The notes: generated by a model from the letters alone, not told the origin. A stretch of 64,000 nt of DNA from Aegilops tauschii subsp. strangulata (GCF_002575655.3 NC_053036.3:154604627-154668626), one strand, 5' to 3'; shown: positions 45,333 to 57,545, numbered from the stretch's first letter. Numbers and translations are program-made.

Positions 45333-46145
45333 GTTTTTTTAATCAAAGAAGGGTTTCCCCTTCCGATTTTCATTACTGAAAACCAGCATCTAAATCTAAA
45401 CCATAGTATTTGCCCTAGAACTACCAGGTTCAACATCTCGCAACATAAACCCATACAACCTCCATCGCAAAAAAAAACCATACAACCATAAGCCAAGGAG
45501 GTACGTAGTACTATGAATTCCATTTTCGCTCCATACCAATCGTTCTAAAAACTACTTACTACTTATAACGCGCCATTGAAAATCGGAACTCTTAACCCCG
45601 CTAAAAAACGATATTTTAAACGTGGCTACTCGATCTGTGGCAACTGGCGAGCCACTGCGCTCCAAGTCGTTCACCTGTGGTCCCGACCATCAACTCCTAC
45701 GGATCAAATTATCACGCGAGCTGACTATTCCTACAAAGGTGCTCCACCACGTACCCGGTACCCGCGAATGCAGCAATCGTGCACCTAGGGTTTTAGGGTT
45801 TATTTGTTAACGTCGCCTTTACATAACACTCATGTGTGCGAGACATCGAGAGGCCGACTGCATGCGTGCGCCTCTTCTCTTCGTATATGTACTCCACCGT
45901 TTGTCTGGTGTCCAAAAAATTATAATAACTACTAGCAATGTGCCAATGCGTTGCCACACGATCAAAGTAGATTAATACATATTCACCGATTTGATAGAAA
46001 AAAGTCTAGTTTTGAAATACGTATATCACTAAAAATATGTTATGTTTCACTCAAAATATATTCCTTTGGCGGTTTTGATGAGATAAGGGAGGAATGTTGT
46101 TGGTTTCAAGATTCGAGAAGTGGTATATGTCTAATTTCTACTCTT
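45333..46145. other. No gene; degenerate foldback copy near 45935
   Basis: 45930-45965 (CTAGCAATGTGCCAATGCGT) resembles the end of the foldback at 46146. Rest unassigned. Confidence 0.4.
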
Positions 46146-46585
46146 ACTAGCAAGATGCCCGTGCGTTGCACGGAACATCAAGATCTTGTGGGAGAAAAGG
46201 ATGAACGAGGGAAGGCCTTATCTGCAAATGTGGTGAAGAGTGCGGGTAAATTGCCATATTTTCCTTCCTATCCGTCAGATATAAATCGGACGACCTACAT
46301 TGCAGGATGGCAGGCCCACCATCATCACCAGCTCTATTTTTTATCCCTACTCTTATAAAAAGCATTGTCGGTGATGATCGTGTGCCTGCCATCCTGCAAT
46401 ATAGGCCGTCCGATCTATATCTGACGGATAGGAAGGAAACTATGGAAATTTTGCAAAAAGATACCCACACCCCTCTCCACATTTGCAAATAAGGCCTTCC
46501 GTCGTTCATCCTTTTCCCCCACAAGATAAACTACTCATACAAATGCATCTTGATGTTCCGTGCAACGCATTGGCATCTTGCTAGT
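46146..46585. mobile_element. 440-bp foldback element with about 190-bp arms
   Basis: Left end ACTAGCAAGATGCCCGTGCG and right end ...GCATTGGCATCTTGCTAGT are inverted. The arms share GGATGAACGA, GGAAGGCCTTAT, TTCCTTCCTATCCGTCAGAT and ATTGCAGGATGGCAGGC in matching order. The loop is only about 40 bp. No transposase. Superfamily not determined. Confidence 0.85.
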
Positions 46586-47440
46586 TGTTGCAAAAAGCCC
46601 ATGTGTGTGTGAGAGAGAGGGAGAGTGGAGGAGGACGGAGTGCATGTGTGACAAAGACACAAGGAGTGTGTGTGCGATAGGTATCAGCTTAAAATGAGGC
46701 GATAGTGTGTGTGTGCACGATCGAGAGGGCGTGTCTCAAGAAGGGAAGAAAAATCTACATAGATACAAGGAGCGGGAGAGAGACATGTATGCGATGGTGG
46801 AAGCACGAGTGTGCGGGTGTATAAACCTATCTAGAGGCTAGCTAGTCGATAAATTTTTGTGAGAGAAATACGAGTCGGGGTGCGAAAGCGAGAGTTTTGT
46901 GTGTGTGAAAGAGAGACGGCAGTCGGGAAGGGGAGTGGAAGCAGGAGTTGTGTGTGTGTGTCTGTGAGAGAGAGAGAGAGAGGAGACGGTAGTCGGGGTT
47001 GTTTGATCGGTAAACAAATGAATAATGTCAGTCTGGGATGGAGACGAAAAGGAGACCGCAACAAATGTTGTGTCTACAGGAGAGAGAGAGATTGTAATTT
47101 TAGTGGTATGAGTCATATGTAGAGACGTGTAGGGTGTGTGAGAGAATCCCATAGAGAGAAAGACAAAGTGAAAGACGAGTGGAGACTGTGTGTGCGGCGG
47201 TGAAAAAGAAAGCTTAGGTACCGAGTGATACCAGAGAACAGTAGAGACATGAGAGATAATGAAAACCGTGTAATGTATAATGATAGGGAGAGTGTGACAC
47301 TTCTCAAGGGAGACGTCGAGAGACCATGTTTGCGAGGATAGGAGAAACATGAAGTGAGCGTGCGGGTGAGCTGGAGAAAAGAGAGTGATAGCTACCTGAA
47401 GGAGCATGCATGCGAGAGAGATGGGCGTGAAAGGAGTGAA
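46586..47440. repeat. GA/TG-rich degenerate repeat region
   Basis: Many GTGTGTGTGAGAGAGAG tracts mixed with unique-looking sequence. Open frames on the minus strand (for example 46838-47443) are Ser/Thr/His-rich by-products. Confidence 0.75.
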
Positions 47441-48010
47441 CAAAAAAGGGATTCAAATATTTGAATTCGAGATGATGATACATGTAATCCATACTCGAAC
47501 CAAAATTGATCTATCAAACATGCATAGTCATATGAACTCACACACATCTATGTTATTTAATATGTAGATATTACTGATCCATACATTTTAGTAGAACATA
47601 ATTTGGTTAAATTTTTTCGAATTCAACCTTAAGATTTCGAGATCGTTGTATTTGTAAATCATATTATACATATAAAGGATCAGAATTCTTTGTTGTGCTT
47701 TTGAAAGTATATATAAAAAATGATGTATATAGAATGTAATTCCAATTGAAAATGGATCCCGCCCGAAAAAAATAGAATACAAACGGGATTCGAATTGAGT
47801 TGGCACGGTAAACGTGCACTCTGCAAAATTTGAACGAAGCGGGGAAAGACGCAGTAACCGCCCGAAACCAAAATCTGCGAGATGGAAATCACTACTGCCT
47901 ATCCCTGCCACGCAAAGCCTATCTGCTGGATTTCTATAGGTTTCGATAGGGGTAGGTTTGTAATTTCACCCAAACGTGACGTAACCGCCTCTCACCCGGA
48001 TTCATACATG
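47441..48010. other. No gene; upstream region of the next gene
   Basis: AT-rich to about 47750, then less so. Nothing recognised before the E2F-like sites. Confidence 0.4.
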
Positions 48011-48295
48011 GTGGGCGCCAAAACACAGTGTGTCCTCGGCCGAAATCGACTCCCTCCCCGATTCATATTCATACATGGTGGGCGCCAAAAACAAACTCTC
48101 GTCGGCAAATATTCGGTGGATGCGAGATTACCGTCCTATCCCCAACCGACTAATGTTGCGGTGATGTAGTAGAAATTTGAAACGGGGGCTAAGTTTGTAA
48201 ATTTCCTCGCATTTGAGACAAGCGCGCCCTGAATACATGTTTCCCCCTTCCTCTCTACCTCCCTTTTCCCCATTCGTACTCTGTGGGCGCCAAAA
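48011..48295 (+). promoter_or_regulatory. Three E2F-like sites upstream of the Transposase_24-like gene
   Basis: GTGGGCGCCAAAA occurs at 48011-48023, 48078-48090 and 48283-48295. The complement TTTTGGCGCC fits the E2F consensus TTTSSCGC of genes expressed at S phase. Two copies are part of a duplicated ATTCATACATGGTGGGCGCC block. Binding is inference. Confidence 0.6.
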
Positions 48296-48365
48296 CACCC
48301 TCTCCACCCCACCCTCCTCCGTCCGCCGCCGTCCGCCACCCCATCCACCGCCGTCCTCCTCCACC

Positions 48366-51300
48366 ATGCCGGAGCTGATACCCCGACGCCGCCGTCCATC
48401 ACAAGAGATCGACCTCTCTCATCCACGGCTTCGGACCGGGATCCTAGCATCCCGTCCTCTCGCTTCATCCCCGCCGTCGTCCACCTTGCCGGCGCCGCTC
48501 CTACGACCGTCTCGTCCACCGCGCCCCGCCGCCACCGTCTACCCTCCTAGATCTGCTTTCACACCGCCGACATCCATCGCTCGGCAGCACCGTCAAATTC
48601 TCAGCAGATGCGTACACGACGCCGCACCAGAGGCGGTACTCTTTCGTATCTGCTCAACTTATTTATCACAGCAAGAAAATAGATCGCCACTGCTTTACTC
48701 TAATTTCTTGTCTTGGTTGCGAAGTTGCCTTTGTCCGGTTTGCACCTTCAGATCCGCCATGGCACGCTCAACACTATACTCCCAATGCTTATGGTTTTCC
48801 CCTTTTATATTCCACACTAGTTAAATCACAGTAGACTAAATTTCAAAATTGGGTCAGTCGATTTTTCAGAGCTCGCCGGACGAAGAAAACTCGACGCGGG
48901 TGGGGGTTGGGGCGGGGGTGGGGGTGGGGGTGGCGGAGGAACACAGGCGGTGGGGGCCAGTGGTCCGGCCGGCGGCCCGTGCGGTGTTCTGTATGGGAAG
49001 AATCAGAGACGAGGAAGAAGAAGGGTTAGGAGACGTAGGATCTTCATCCAACCGCCTGAAATGGTCGAGAGACAGCTGGGAGTTGCATTCTTAATGCGCT
49101 CTGGTTCATCATGTGTGGGCACTGCGCAACCAACATTTTATTATCCAAAATCTGCTTTCTCTTCTTTACGACGTTCCTCTTCCGTTCTTCTTTAATATGT
49201 ACTCTCTCCGTTCCTAAATACAAGTCTTTGTATAGATTCCACCATAGACTACATATGGAGCAAAATGAGTGAATCTACACTCTAAATTGTATCTGGATAC
49301 ATCTGTATGTGATCCATAGTGGAAATCTCTACCAAGACTTATATTTTGGAACAGAGGGAGTATGATAGTAGTATAGTATGTTCCTTGTACTGAAGATGAG
49401 CAGGGACATTTGCAGTGTAGAGGTCTATACGGTCGGTTGTGATGGACACTTTGAGCCTCTTTGATTCGTAGGATCTTGTAAACATAGGAATAGGATTTGT
49501 AGTGGCCTGCCCACTTGAATCCTATAAGAATAGCAAGGAAATGCGGGGAGCTGTGTCGCCTTTGAGAGTTACACTGATATTAACAGTACCACACCTTCAC
49601 TTGAAGAGAGCTGGTATCCGAAGCCTTTCTAGCCGTACCGGCAATACTAGCACATATATTCCAGCAAGTTCCACTTTGCTGATTTTACTCTGATGCTTAA
49701 GGTTTTCCCGTTATATCTACACTATGATCTATGTAGCTGCTTTGTGTCGCACTAGTAGCAGTCCACTCTTGAAGCTAAACACTGCAATGACTTACAAAAT
49801 TGGCACCAAGGCATTGAGTGCCATTCTGGATGCAATGAAACTCATACGCTCCCCACCTGTTGATTCTTGTTCAGAATATGATCCTAATGACTATTCTAAC
49901 CTCGAGGAGTCAAAGGCAGATGGCCTGTCCTGTTCACCCATCAAGGTGCCTGTTCTAATTTGGCAATGTTTTATTGATTGCGGGTATCTTGCATATGTTG
50001 TCTTGCATTTCTTCTACTTTGTTGCACCGCCATCTGCTTAGTTTACTCATCATATATGTCGAGATGCCATGCCCATCCATTATCAATACATATTCCATCT
50101 GTCATCATACCATGTTTTTCCACTCAAATGGTGTTCTTGTGCATCAGACATCAAAAAGGAAGAGGGTGATTGCCGAACCTGAAGGAGCACCAGCAAAGTC
50201 CTTGAAAAACATGGTGGTGCCGGAGAAATCATACAGCACCAAACTTATATTGGTTGTACAACCAGTGACACAAAACGTAGGACCGACTCCAGCAGACTGT
50301 ACCCATACTTCACTGGCCACACCACTAGCCCCACCACACAGGACCTGCACTCCAGCAAAAGGTATACCAATTTCATTTGCCATAGCACCAACTGTACCAC
50401 AGAAAAATCCCACTCCAGCAAAAAGTACAGCAAGTCCACCGGCCGAAGACCTATCCCAACTGCAGAGACGGCCAATTCCTACAGATTGGAACCCCATTCC
50501 ATTTATTCCCAGTTTAAAAGACAATGCTTTCAATGTTGTTAGGGACTACGTGCATATATTCCCATCATGGGAAGATTATTGTGAAGACAAACACCATTTT
50601 CACATCTTCCTGTCCTACTTACGTGTAAGTGCTTTTATTCATGGTTATTATTTTCCTGTTTTCTGCTGATTGAACACATCAATGATTTACATTACATTGT
50701 TGTAACTAGGTGAGGGTCAATCTGGATAGTCATGACGAGCAAAGCTTGCTTGTGATTTTCAAGGAAGCATTGCAGCAGTATCGGTGTTACCTGAGGAAAT
50801 CACACTTTGATGGCAAGTCTATAAACGAATTTCTGGTGAAGTCTCCTGTGCTAAATTTAGAAGACATTGAATGGAAAAACCTTGTTATGCACTGGTCTTG
50901 TTCCCAGGATGAGGTACTGTCTATGAAATCACATGACAATTTGAACTTCTACTTTTCCACATGTGCCTTATGGATCTTTTTTGCAGGAAATCTCCTCGAA
51001 GAAGAATTCCGGTTTGACAAGAACGACAGGATATCGCAAATATGTTGCCCGCTGCTTTGCTCTTGTTAGTACCTGTTGTCCTGTATCACTATACTTGCAT
51101 ACATACCTGGTTCATTATGTGACAGCAGTATGCCTGATAGCTTGCTTATCAATTGTTCGCTCCAAATTATCTGATCTGTATGAATGGTTACATTAGTGTA
51201 GGATATATCCAATGCCAATGTTTTTTTAGCTCTACATTGTTCTTGTAAGTACATGCTGTCCTTTATCAGTGTACTTATAATGACAGGTAGTTGTTCATGT

Positions 51301-52310
51301 ACCATCACTCTGCAGCTTATTTTCCTTTGCCCTCCATTTTCTACACATCAGATCTATATTTACTCTTAACATAAGGTTGGTACTGAAGAAGTTTAGCTGT
51401 GCATTGCTCTTGGCTGTACCTTTTGCCTGTATCGCTGCACTTACATTTATAGCTACTTGGTTATGTAGCATCACTCTTCATCTTATCTTAAATATTCTCC
51501 ATTTTTTCGTATATTATCACATCTATATTTACTCTTAACAAAATGGAGAATAAAGGCAATGCTTTTGAAGAAGATTCTGTGGTAAACTTCTGGAATTGCC
51601 CCCCCCATCAGCATGGCCTTTATAGAGCCTGTCTTCACCAATAATGTAAGTTTGTCCATCTCAAGCCTTCAAACTTTGTTGTATATATTTGGTTAGGCAT
51701 GACTGCAACAGCTGTTTATTTTTGGTGTTTGCATCAAATTGCTTGTTTAAAGTTTATTATGTAGTTCATAAACAAAAGTTTGTCCTTTCTCAATTTAAGT
51801 TTTCAGTTGTACAACCAAGTTCCTTCTTCATACAATATAAATTAAACTATACAGAGCAAGTGATCTTCTTTTGCACTGAAAGTATGCTTCTGTTCTTCAT
51901 CCGTAATCCAGTAGTGTGGTGAACCTACCCACTACAGCACAATGTCATATTCTGCAATGTCTTAACTATGAATAATGTCATATCATTCTACTATTATTTA
52001 AACCGTCTCTTTATTTGCCAATCTGAAATGGTATAAATTGACAGCACACTAACCATTGATACTTATGAGTTCTTGATCTGTAATCCAGTGGTGTCGTGAA
52101 GCTGCCAACTCCTTCACAATGTCATTTCCTGCCATGTCTTGACCTGAACAATACCATATTGTGTTAATGCAATTTTAAACTGTGTCACTTTATTCGTCAG
52201 TAAGAAATGTGATGAATTGTCAGCACTGATACTTTTATGTGCAAAACCTGTCATCTGTCTGCTTGTTTATCTTTCAGAATGAGGAAGATATAAGTGTTGA
52301 ACAAGCGTAG
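48366..52310 (+). CDS. Multi-exon gene resembling plant Ptta/En/Spm (Transposase_24) proteins
   Basis: Probable ATG 48366 (MPELIPRRRRPSQE). Four successive coding blocks join in phase 0 with good splice sites: 49762-49945, 50148-50624, 50710-50913 and 50987-51064. They encode a Thr/Pro-rich region with a SKRKRV nuclear signal, then VRDYVHIFPSWEDYCEDKHH, ALQQYRCYLRKSHFDGKS, WKNLVMHWSCSQDE and ISSKKNSGLTRTTGYRKYVA. The last pattern (W-x-x-LV...E-x-x-S-KKN...TGYR) is that of the Transposase_24 family. Terminal blocks end at 51645 (IEPVFTNN, donor GTAAGT) and 52278-52310 (NEEDISVEQA, stop). The link from exon 1 to 49762, and the block before 51645, where a C-run at 51599-51606 may shift the frame, are unclear. 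Could be a transposon accessory gene or a domesticated one. Confidence 0.55.
49202..49360. mobile_element. Stowaway MITE in an intron
   Basis: 159 bp, ends CTCTCTCCGTTCCTAAATAC and ATTTTGGAACAGAGGGAG, TA duplicated on both sides (49200-49201; 49361-49362). Falls between exon 1 and the 49762 exon. Confidence 0.9.
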
Positions 52311-52600
52311 TCTCATCATCTTGCTCAGCTGCTTGCGCTGCAGCTCCCTAGCAGGGCTAACCTTTCTTGAACTCTATTGAAGTGCTGTCGGTTTTGTATA
52401 TTATTTTGTCGGCGTGTTTATTTGCACTAGTAGCGATCTTTGATGCCCAGTGTATGTAATCTGCTGTCTGCTTGTGCTTTATTATCATAGTGGCGAACTT
52501 TGATGCCTAGTGGATGTAATATGCCGTAATTTCTTTATTGTGTAGTCTAGGTTTTTTTCTTATTCACGATGCTGCAGTTATTTTACTGTATATATATCCT
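52311..52600. other. 3' flank of the Transposase_24-like gene
   Basis: Contains a repeated CGAACTTTGATGCC/AGCGATCTTTGATGCC segment; probably 3' UTR. Confidence 0.4.
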
Positions 52601-52609
52601 ATCTTCGCA

Positions 52610-53560
52610 GTAAACCGGCCAAACCGTAAAATTACGGTACATAATCGGGCCGTCATGCAATCACGATGTAGGTTGGGCCTGAAACGTGCCGAACAGCTCA
52701 CGGGCCGGCAGCAGCCTGAAATGAACCCCGGCCCATGATTGTGCGAATCAAATCATGGGCTTTTAACAGGCCAAAATTGTCTCGGTCCCTGTTTGGCCCA
52801 ATCAGATATCGACTGCGAGCAGGCCGGATGCAAACCGGGCCGTAGTTAGGCCCAACTATATGACGGGCTTTTAACAGGCCGAAATTAATATAGGTCCGAA
52901 ATGTTAAACGGGCCCTTAACAGGCCAAAACTAATATCAGGCCGAATTACTAAGTGGGCCTTTAGCAAGTGGGCCCAAAAGCATAGTGTCCAGTTGACGGG
53001 CCGAATCTGATATGGGCCATAATTGAGCCCAAAGCCTCTTAAAGGGCCGGACCTGATCTGGGCCGTAATTTGGCCCAGAACATGGTAGGCTTTTAATGGG
53101 CCGGACCTCATATGGGCCACTATTAGGCCCGGAGCGTGGCAGGCCATTAATGGACCGGATCAAATATGGGCCGGCATTTGGCCCAAAACATGGCAGCCAG
53201 TAATGGGCCGGCCTACTAGGGTCCTCAAAATCTTGTGGGCCTACAGCTGGGCCGGCCCATTAATGTCGGCGAAATCTCATGGGCCTTTAGCTGGGCCGGC
53301 CCATTATGATCCGCAAGAATCTTGTGGGCCTTTACCTGGGCCGGCCCATTATGGCACACAAAAATCTTGTGGGCCTTTACCTGGGCCAGCCCATTATGGC
53401 CCGCAAAATCTTGTGGGCCTTTAGCTGGGCCAGCCCATTATGGTCCGCAAAATCTCATGGGCCTTTAGCTGGGCCGGCCCATTATGGTCCGCAAAATCTT
53501 GTGGGCCTTCAGTTGGGCTGGCCCATTTAAACTTGATGGGCCGGTCCACGTGTCAACATA
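52610..53560. repeat. GGGCC-rich tandem arrays at the CACTA 3' subterminal region
   Basis: 52740-53215: loose units with the cores ATGGGCC and GGGCCGGA-TATGGGCC, about 60 bp apart. 53220-53530: about seven units of roughly 45-50 bp built on AATCTTGTGGGCCTTTAGCT followed by GGGCCGGCCCATTATGG. GGCCCA/TGGGCC dominates throughout. Confidence 0.9.
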
Positions 53561-53749
53561 TCATAGGCGCGTCTCGCCCATTGGATGAGTGACACCTGTG
53601 CCAACGCGGACCTGACACATGTCTCCTCCAGCCAATGATGATTTTACACGTGGAAAATCCCCATTGGTCGGGGCTGTTAGCGGGTTATCGGATCCAAAAC
53701 CCGACCCGATAGCTTAACGGCGTTCCGTTACGGTGGATGCCACGTGTCG

Positions 53750-53971
53750 GTCACCCTTGACGAAAGCACTTCTGTGACGCGCGATTTATCGTCATGTAAG
53801 TGGACACTTCCGTGATGATAATTTTGGTAATGTCATGGAACACTTCTATGACAGCACAGGTATGACTATCTTGATTCTGTCATAAATTTGTCATGGATGT
53901 ACATGCATGACAAAAAACGCGACCTACTGTGACAAACATGTATCATCACGGAAGTGTATTTTTTTGTAGTG
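53750..53971 (-). repeat. CACTA 3' terminus and subterminal motifs
   Basis: Reverse complement starts CACTACAAAAAAATACACTT followed by CCGTGATGATA, TTGTCA, CATGACA and CTTCCGTGA motifs matching those at the 5' end. Confidence 0.85.
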
Positions 53972-53974
53972 AAT

Positions 53975-56708
53975 GCTGACACACAAAGTACTCGAAGGAT
54001 TTATAACAGAGTAGCAATCACACACTTATTACATCGAATGTCTCAGAAGAGAACTTATTACAATAAATATGGCTTAAGGCCATCTAATACGATAACAACG
54101 GAAGGCTTGGAAGATAAAGTGAGTCCATCAACTCCAACGGCATAGCTGAGCTGCACGACAACGACCTAACGAACCTTACTCCTCGTCTGAAAAGTCTGCA
54201 ACATAATACGTTGCATCCCGGAAATGGGTCAGCACATGGAATATGCTAGCAATATAACACAGTAGAGCAAGAACAGAATAATGCTATCACTACATGCATA
54301 TTTGGCTGGTGGAAAGCTCTATGGTTATAGTTTTGCGAAAAGCCAAATTTTCCCTACAACAAAGGAATAAGTTTTATTTTAACTATCATGGTAGTTGAAA
54401 CATCATTGAGAAGGTTCCTCCAACTCAATCCCAATTAAAAGTAATTATCAACCCAACAATATTAATTTAGAGTGATGAGATACTTAGGATAATCCAAGTA
54501 CTAGATACTCAAGATGTCCATAACCGGGGACACGGCTAACCATGATTAGATTGTACACTCTGCAGAGGTTTGCGCACTTTTCCCCACAAGACTCGATTGC
54601 CTCCATTGGATTTCTCGCACTACATGGTGTTTGAGAAACGGATGACCGAGACACAGTCTTTCAGAAACATTAACTCTTTTCTCCGGGCAGACCATACCAA
54701 CCTACATCCCTCTACCTGTTGATCCACCTCTTCAAGAGCTCATGCAACCTTCTCAACTATGCTAGAGCCCATAATAGCTTGTGGCTGCACACGGAAGTAT
54801 CTAGAATAAAAATATCTCAGTTCCCTTTGAGCCTGGGTGGCGGACCTTAGGATTATCACACGGGTACTCCGGGATATCCTAGGACAACACTGGATTGTCT
54901 AGGTGCCCGACAAGCAATCCACATAGATGTGTATTAAAGTCACCACCTTAAGTTGAACCATTAATTAACAATCTCACATTTGTCATGGATTCAGTCACCC
55001 AAACGACGTCTACGAGCATCGCATAGCAAAATAAGCAATACGTATAAGTAACTCCCAAGGGTTTGAGAATAACAGGGCAATAGGTTCTACCTCATCAACT
55101 ACTGACCAACCCACATGTTAATCACATCCTAATCATGCAATGTTTGAGGATTGGAGCTAATGCATAAAAACTGGGTATGAAAAGAGTATGATCAATGTGT
55201 TACTTGCCTTCCTGACGATCCACAAAACCTAGGGACTCGTAGTAGCACGCTTCACACTCCGGGAATTCTATCGCAAACAAACAATAGCATACATAAGCAA
55301 TCAAGCAAAGAAGCACGGGTAAATCTCAAATAAGAAGAACTAACCAGAAAGTTCAACTTAAGAACTCCGGTTTGCAAAAAGAATCAAATCAAACGGAGGA
55401 ACGAAACTCAAACTGCGAAAGAAACAAGATCCGTTTAATAATCTAAACTAAAGTCAAATTTTACTGTACCAAAATCTTGTTCAAGTTGATTAAACAGAAA
55501 GAGGGTTTCGAGACAAAGATCTAGGCGCTTGAATCACCTGATTCCGACAAACGAGCGAAAAGATAAACTGAAACGAAAATCGGATCAGAAATGGCGATCG
55601 AAAATAATCGCGGAAAATCCGAGAAAAAGAAAAACTGACGAACAGGCTAACAAACGATCGTTCGTTGTCTGTAACTAAGGAGCGAAGATCGTTCGTTAAA
55701 ACGAACGTACGGATGAACGTCTGCTAAATAAACTAAACCGAGAAAAAAAACCGATCTATCCTAAAAAAACGAACGTAGGGTTTTCTAAAAAAAACTGGAT
55801 CGGTTTTAAAATAAAACCGAACGGCGGCAACGACGGCTTATACCTCCGGCGAGGTCCAGCGAGGCGGGGCAGCTCCAGCGAGGTGGGCTGTGGCGGCGGG
55901 GTGCGCGGGCGGCGGCGGTAGGCGGCCTGCGCGGCGCTAGGCGGCGGAGCGGCGATGGTAGTGGCGGCGCGAGCTAGGCGGCGGCGCTGGCAGCGGGGTT
56001 CGGCGGGCGGCTGGGTTCGGGTGGTGGTGAGGGGGTCCGTGGGTGGCGTATATAAAGGAGGGGGGCTAGCTTGGGGGAGGGGGCAAGGCGGCGCGGGAGA
56101 GTCCTTGTCGACTCGGCGTCGCGGGCGGCGGTGGTCTCCCGGTCAGGGGACGAGGCGGACGGCGCGGCTGGGCTGGGCCGGCTGGCTGGGCTTCGGCCCA
56201 GTCGGTGCAGAGAAGATTTTTTTTTTAAATTCGCCAAAACTTCATAAATCCTAGAAAAATAAAAAAAAATCTTAAAATACCAAAACAAATTTTCACCGTC
56301 TAAATAAAATATTTAGAACAAGATGAACATTTTCTTGGCCCTAAAATGCAAATTTGTAAAACGTGCAAATTTTCTAATTCAAATAAAATAGCAATAAACT
56401 CCGAATAAAAACAAATATTTTATTTTAATATTTTTCCTCCAATAATTCATTTATTTTGGAGAAGTCATATTATCTCCTCTCATATATTTTAATATGAAAT
56501 ATTTTCAGAGAGAAAAATAATTAAAACCAAAATCCTCATTTCAATATTTGATAGAATTCAAATATGGAAATAGTGAAATCCCCAACTCTCTCAGAGGGTC
56601 CTTCAGTTGCTTAGGATTTCGAGGATCGCAAAAACGAAATGCAGCAAAATATGATATGCAGGAATGATCTATGTATAACATTCCAAATTGAAAATTTGGG
56701 ATGTTACA
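53975..56708 (-). repeat. Gypsy 5' LTR, main piece right of CACTA
   Basis: Collinear with 18142-20770 plus the terminal 57 bp missing there; ends GGGATGTTACA. A TATA motif (56049-56056) lies in a GC-rich block. Differences from the left LTR include small indels and point changes spread throughout. Confidence 0.93.
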
Positions 56709-56713
56709 GCAAC

Positions 56714-57531
56714 GGCGCATACTCAGGGAGAACACTTATACCTTGAAATTTAGTGAGAGATCATCTTATAATGCTACCGTCAATCAAAGAAGAATAAGAT
56801 GCATAAAGGATAAACATCACATGCAATCAATATAAGTGATATGATATGGCCATCATCATCTTGTGCCTTTAATCTCCATCTCCAAAGCACCGTCATGATC
56901 ACGATCGTCACCGGCGCGACACCTTGATCTCCATCGTAGCATCATTGTCGTCTCGCCAACTATTGCTTCTACGACTATCGCTACCGCTTAGTGATAAAGT
57001 AAAGAAATTACAGGGCGATTGCATTGCATACAATAAAGTGACAACCATATGGCTCCTGCCAGTTGCCGATAACTCGGTTACAAAACATGATCATCTCATA
57101 CAATAAAATATAGCATCATGCCTTGACCATATCACATCACAACATGCCCTGCAAAAACAAGTTAGACGTCCTCTACTTTGTTGTTGCAAGTTTTACGTGG
57201 CTGCTACAGGCTGAGCAAGAACCGTTCTTACCTACGCATCAAAACCACAACGATAGTTCGTCAAGTTAGTGTTGTTTTAACCTTCTCAAGGACCGGGCGC
57301 AGTCATACTCGGTTCAACTAAAGTTGGAGAAACTGACACCCGCCAGCCACCTGTGTGCAAAGCACGTCGGTAGAACCAGTCTCGCGTAAGCGTACGCGTA
57401 ATGTCGGTCCGGGCCGCTTCATCCAACAATACCGCAGAACCAAAGTATGACATGCTGGTAAGCAGTATGACTTGTATCGCCCACAACTCACTTGTGTTCT
57501 ACTCGTGCATATAACGTCTACGCATAAACCA
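56714..57531 (-). other. Angela 5' leader, LTR-proximal half
   Basis: Continues the leader interrupted at 18077. The GCAAC at 56709-56713 is the second TSD copy. Confidence 0.85.
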
Positions 57532-57544
57532 GGCTCGGATGCCA
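57532..57544 (-). promoter_or_regulatory. Primer-binding site of Angela
   Basis: Minus strand TGGCATCCGAGCC, one base after the 5' LTR, two mismatches from the tRNA-iMet site TGGTATCAGAGCC. Confidence 0.85.
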
Positions 57545-57545
57545 C

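Larger units (their letters stand above)
25462..53971. mobile_element. 28.5-kb CACTA transposon with gene cargo
   Basis: Ends CACTACAAAAAAAAGACAC and GTGTATTTTTTTGTAGTG are inverted repeats. The similarity continues as subterminal TCCGTGA, TGACA and CTTCTATGAC motifs. A 3-bp TSD AAT flanks it (25459-25461; 53972-53974), and the other LTR of the same Gypsy element shows the site with a single AAT and no insertion. No DDE transposase is recognisable inside, so it is presumably non-autonomous. It carries subterminal tandem arrays, several gene-like cassettes and nested MITEs. Whether the cargo entered by capture, or host DNA was trapped between two CACTA ends that then moved as one unit, cannot be told from the sequence. 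Confidence 0.9.
18078..56708 (-). mobile_element. Ty3/Gypsy retrotransposon inserted in Angela, itself split by CACTA
   Basis: Plus-strand ends TGTAGCGACC and GGGATGTTACA, flanked by a perfect 5-bp TSD GCAAC (18073-18077; 56709-56713). Removing it rejoins the Angela leader. On the minus strand: 5' LTR (right, about 2.8 kb once the CACTA is removed), PBS, an extra ORF, gag, protease, RT, RNase H, integrase, 3' LTR (left). The end of integrase, the polypurine tract and the last 57 bp of the left LTR are deleted at 20770/20771. Coding features suggest a chromovirus of the Del/Tekay kind, but the chromodomain region is in the deleted part, so lineage is inference. Confidence 0.93.

Noticed and set aside
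46838..47443. 201-codon minus-strand ORF rich in Ser, Thr, His and Phe
   Set aside because: Translation of a GA/TG-rich microsatellite-like region.
25462..53971. Reading the cargo genes as a native gene island interrupted by unrelated CACTA ends
   Set aside because: The AAT duplication and the empty site in the sister LTR show that the whole stretch lies within one insertion, although later insertions into it are likely.
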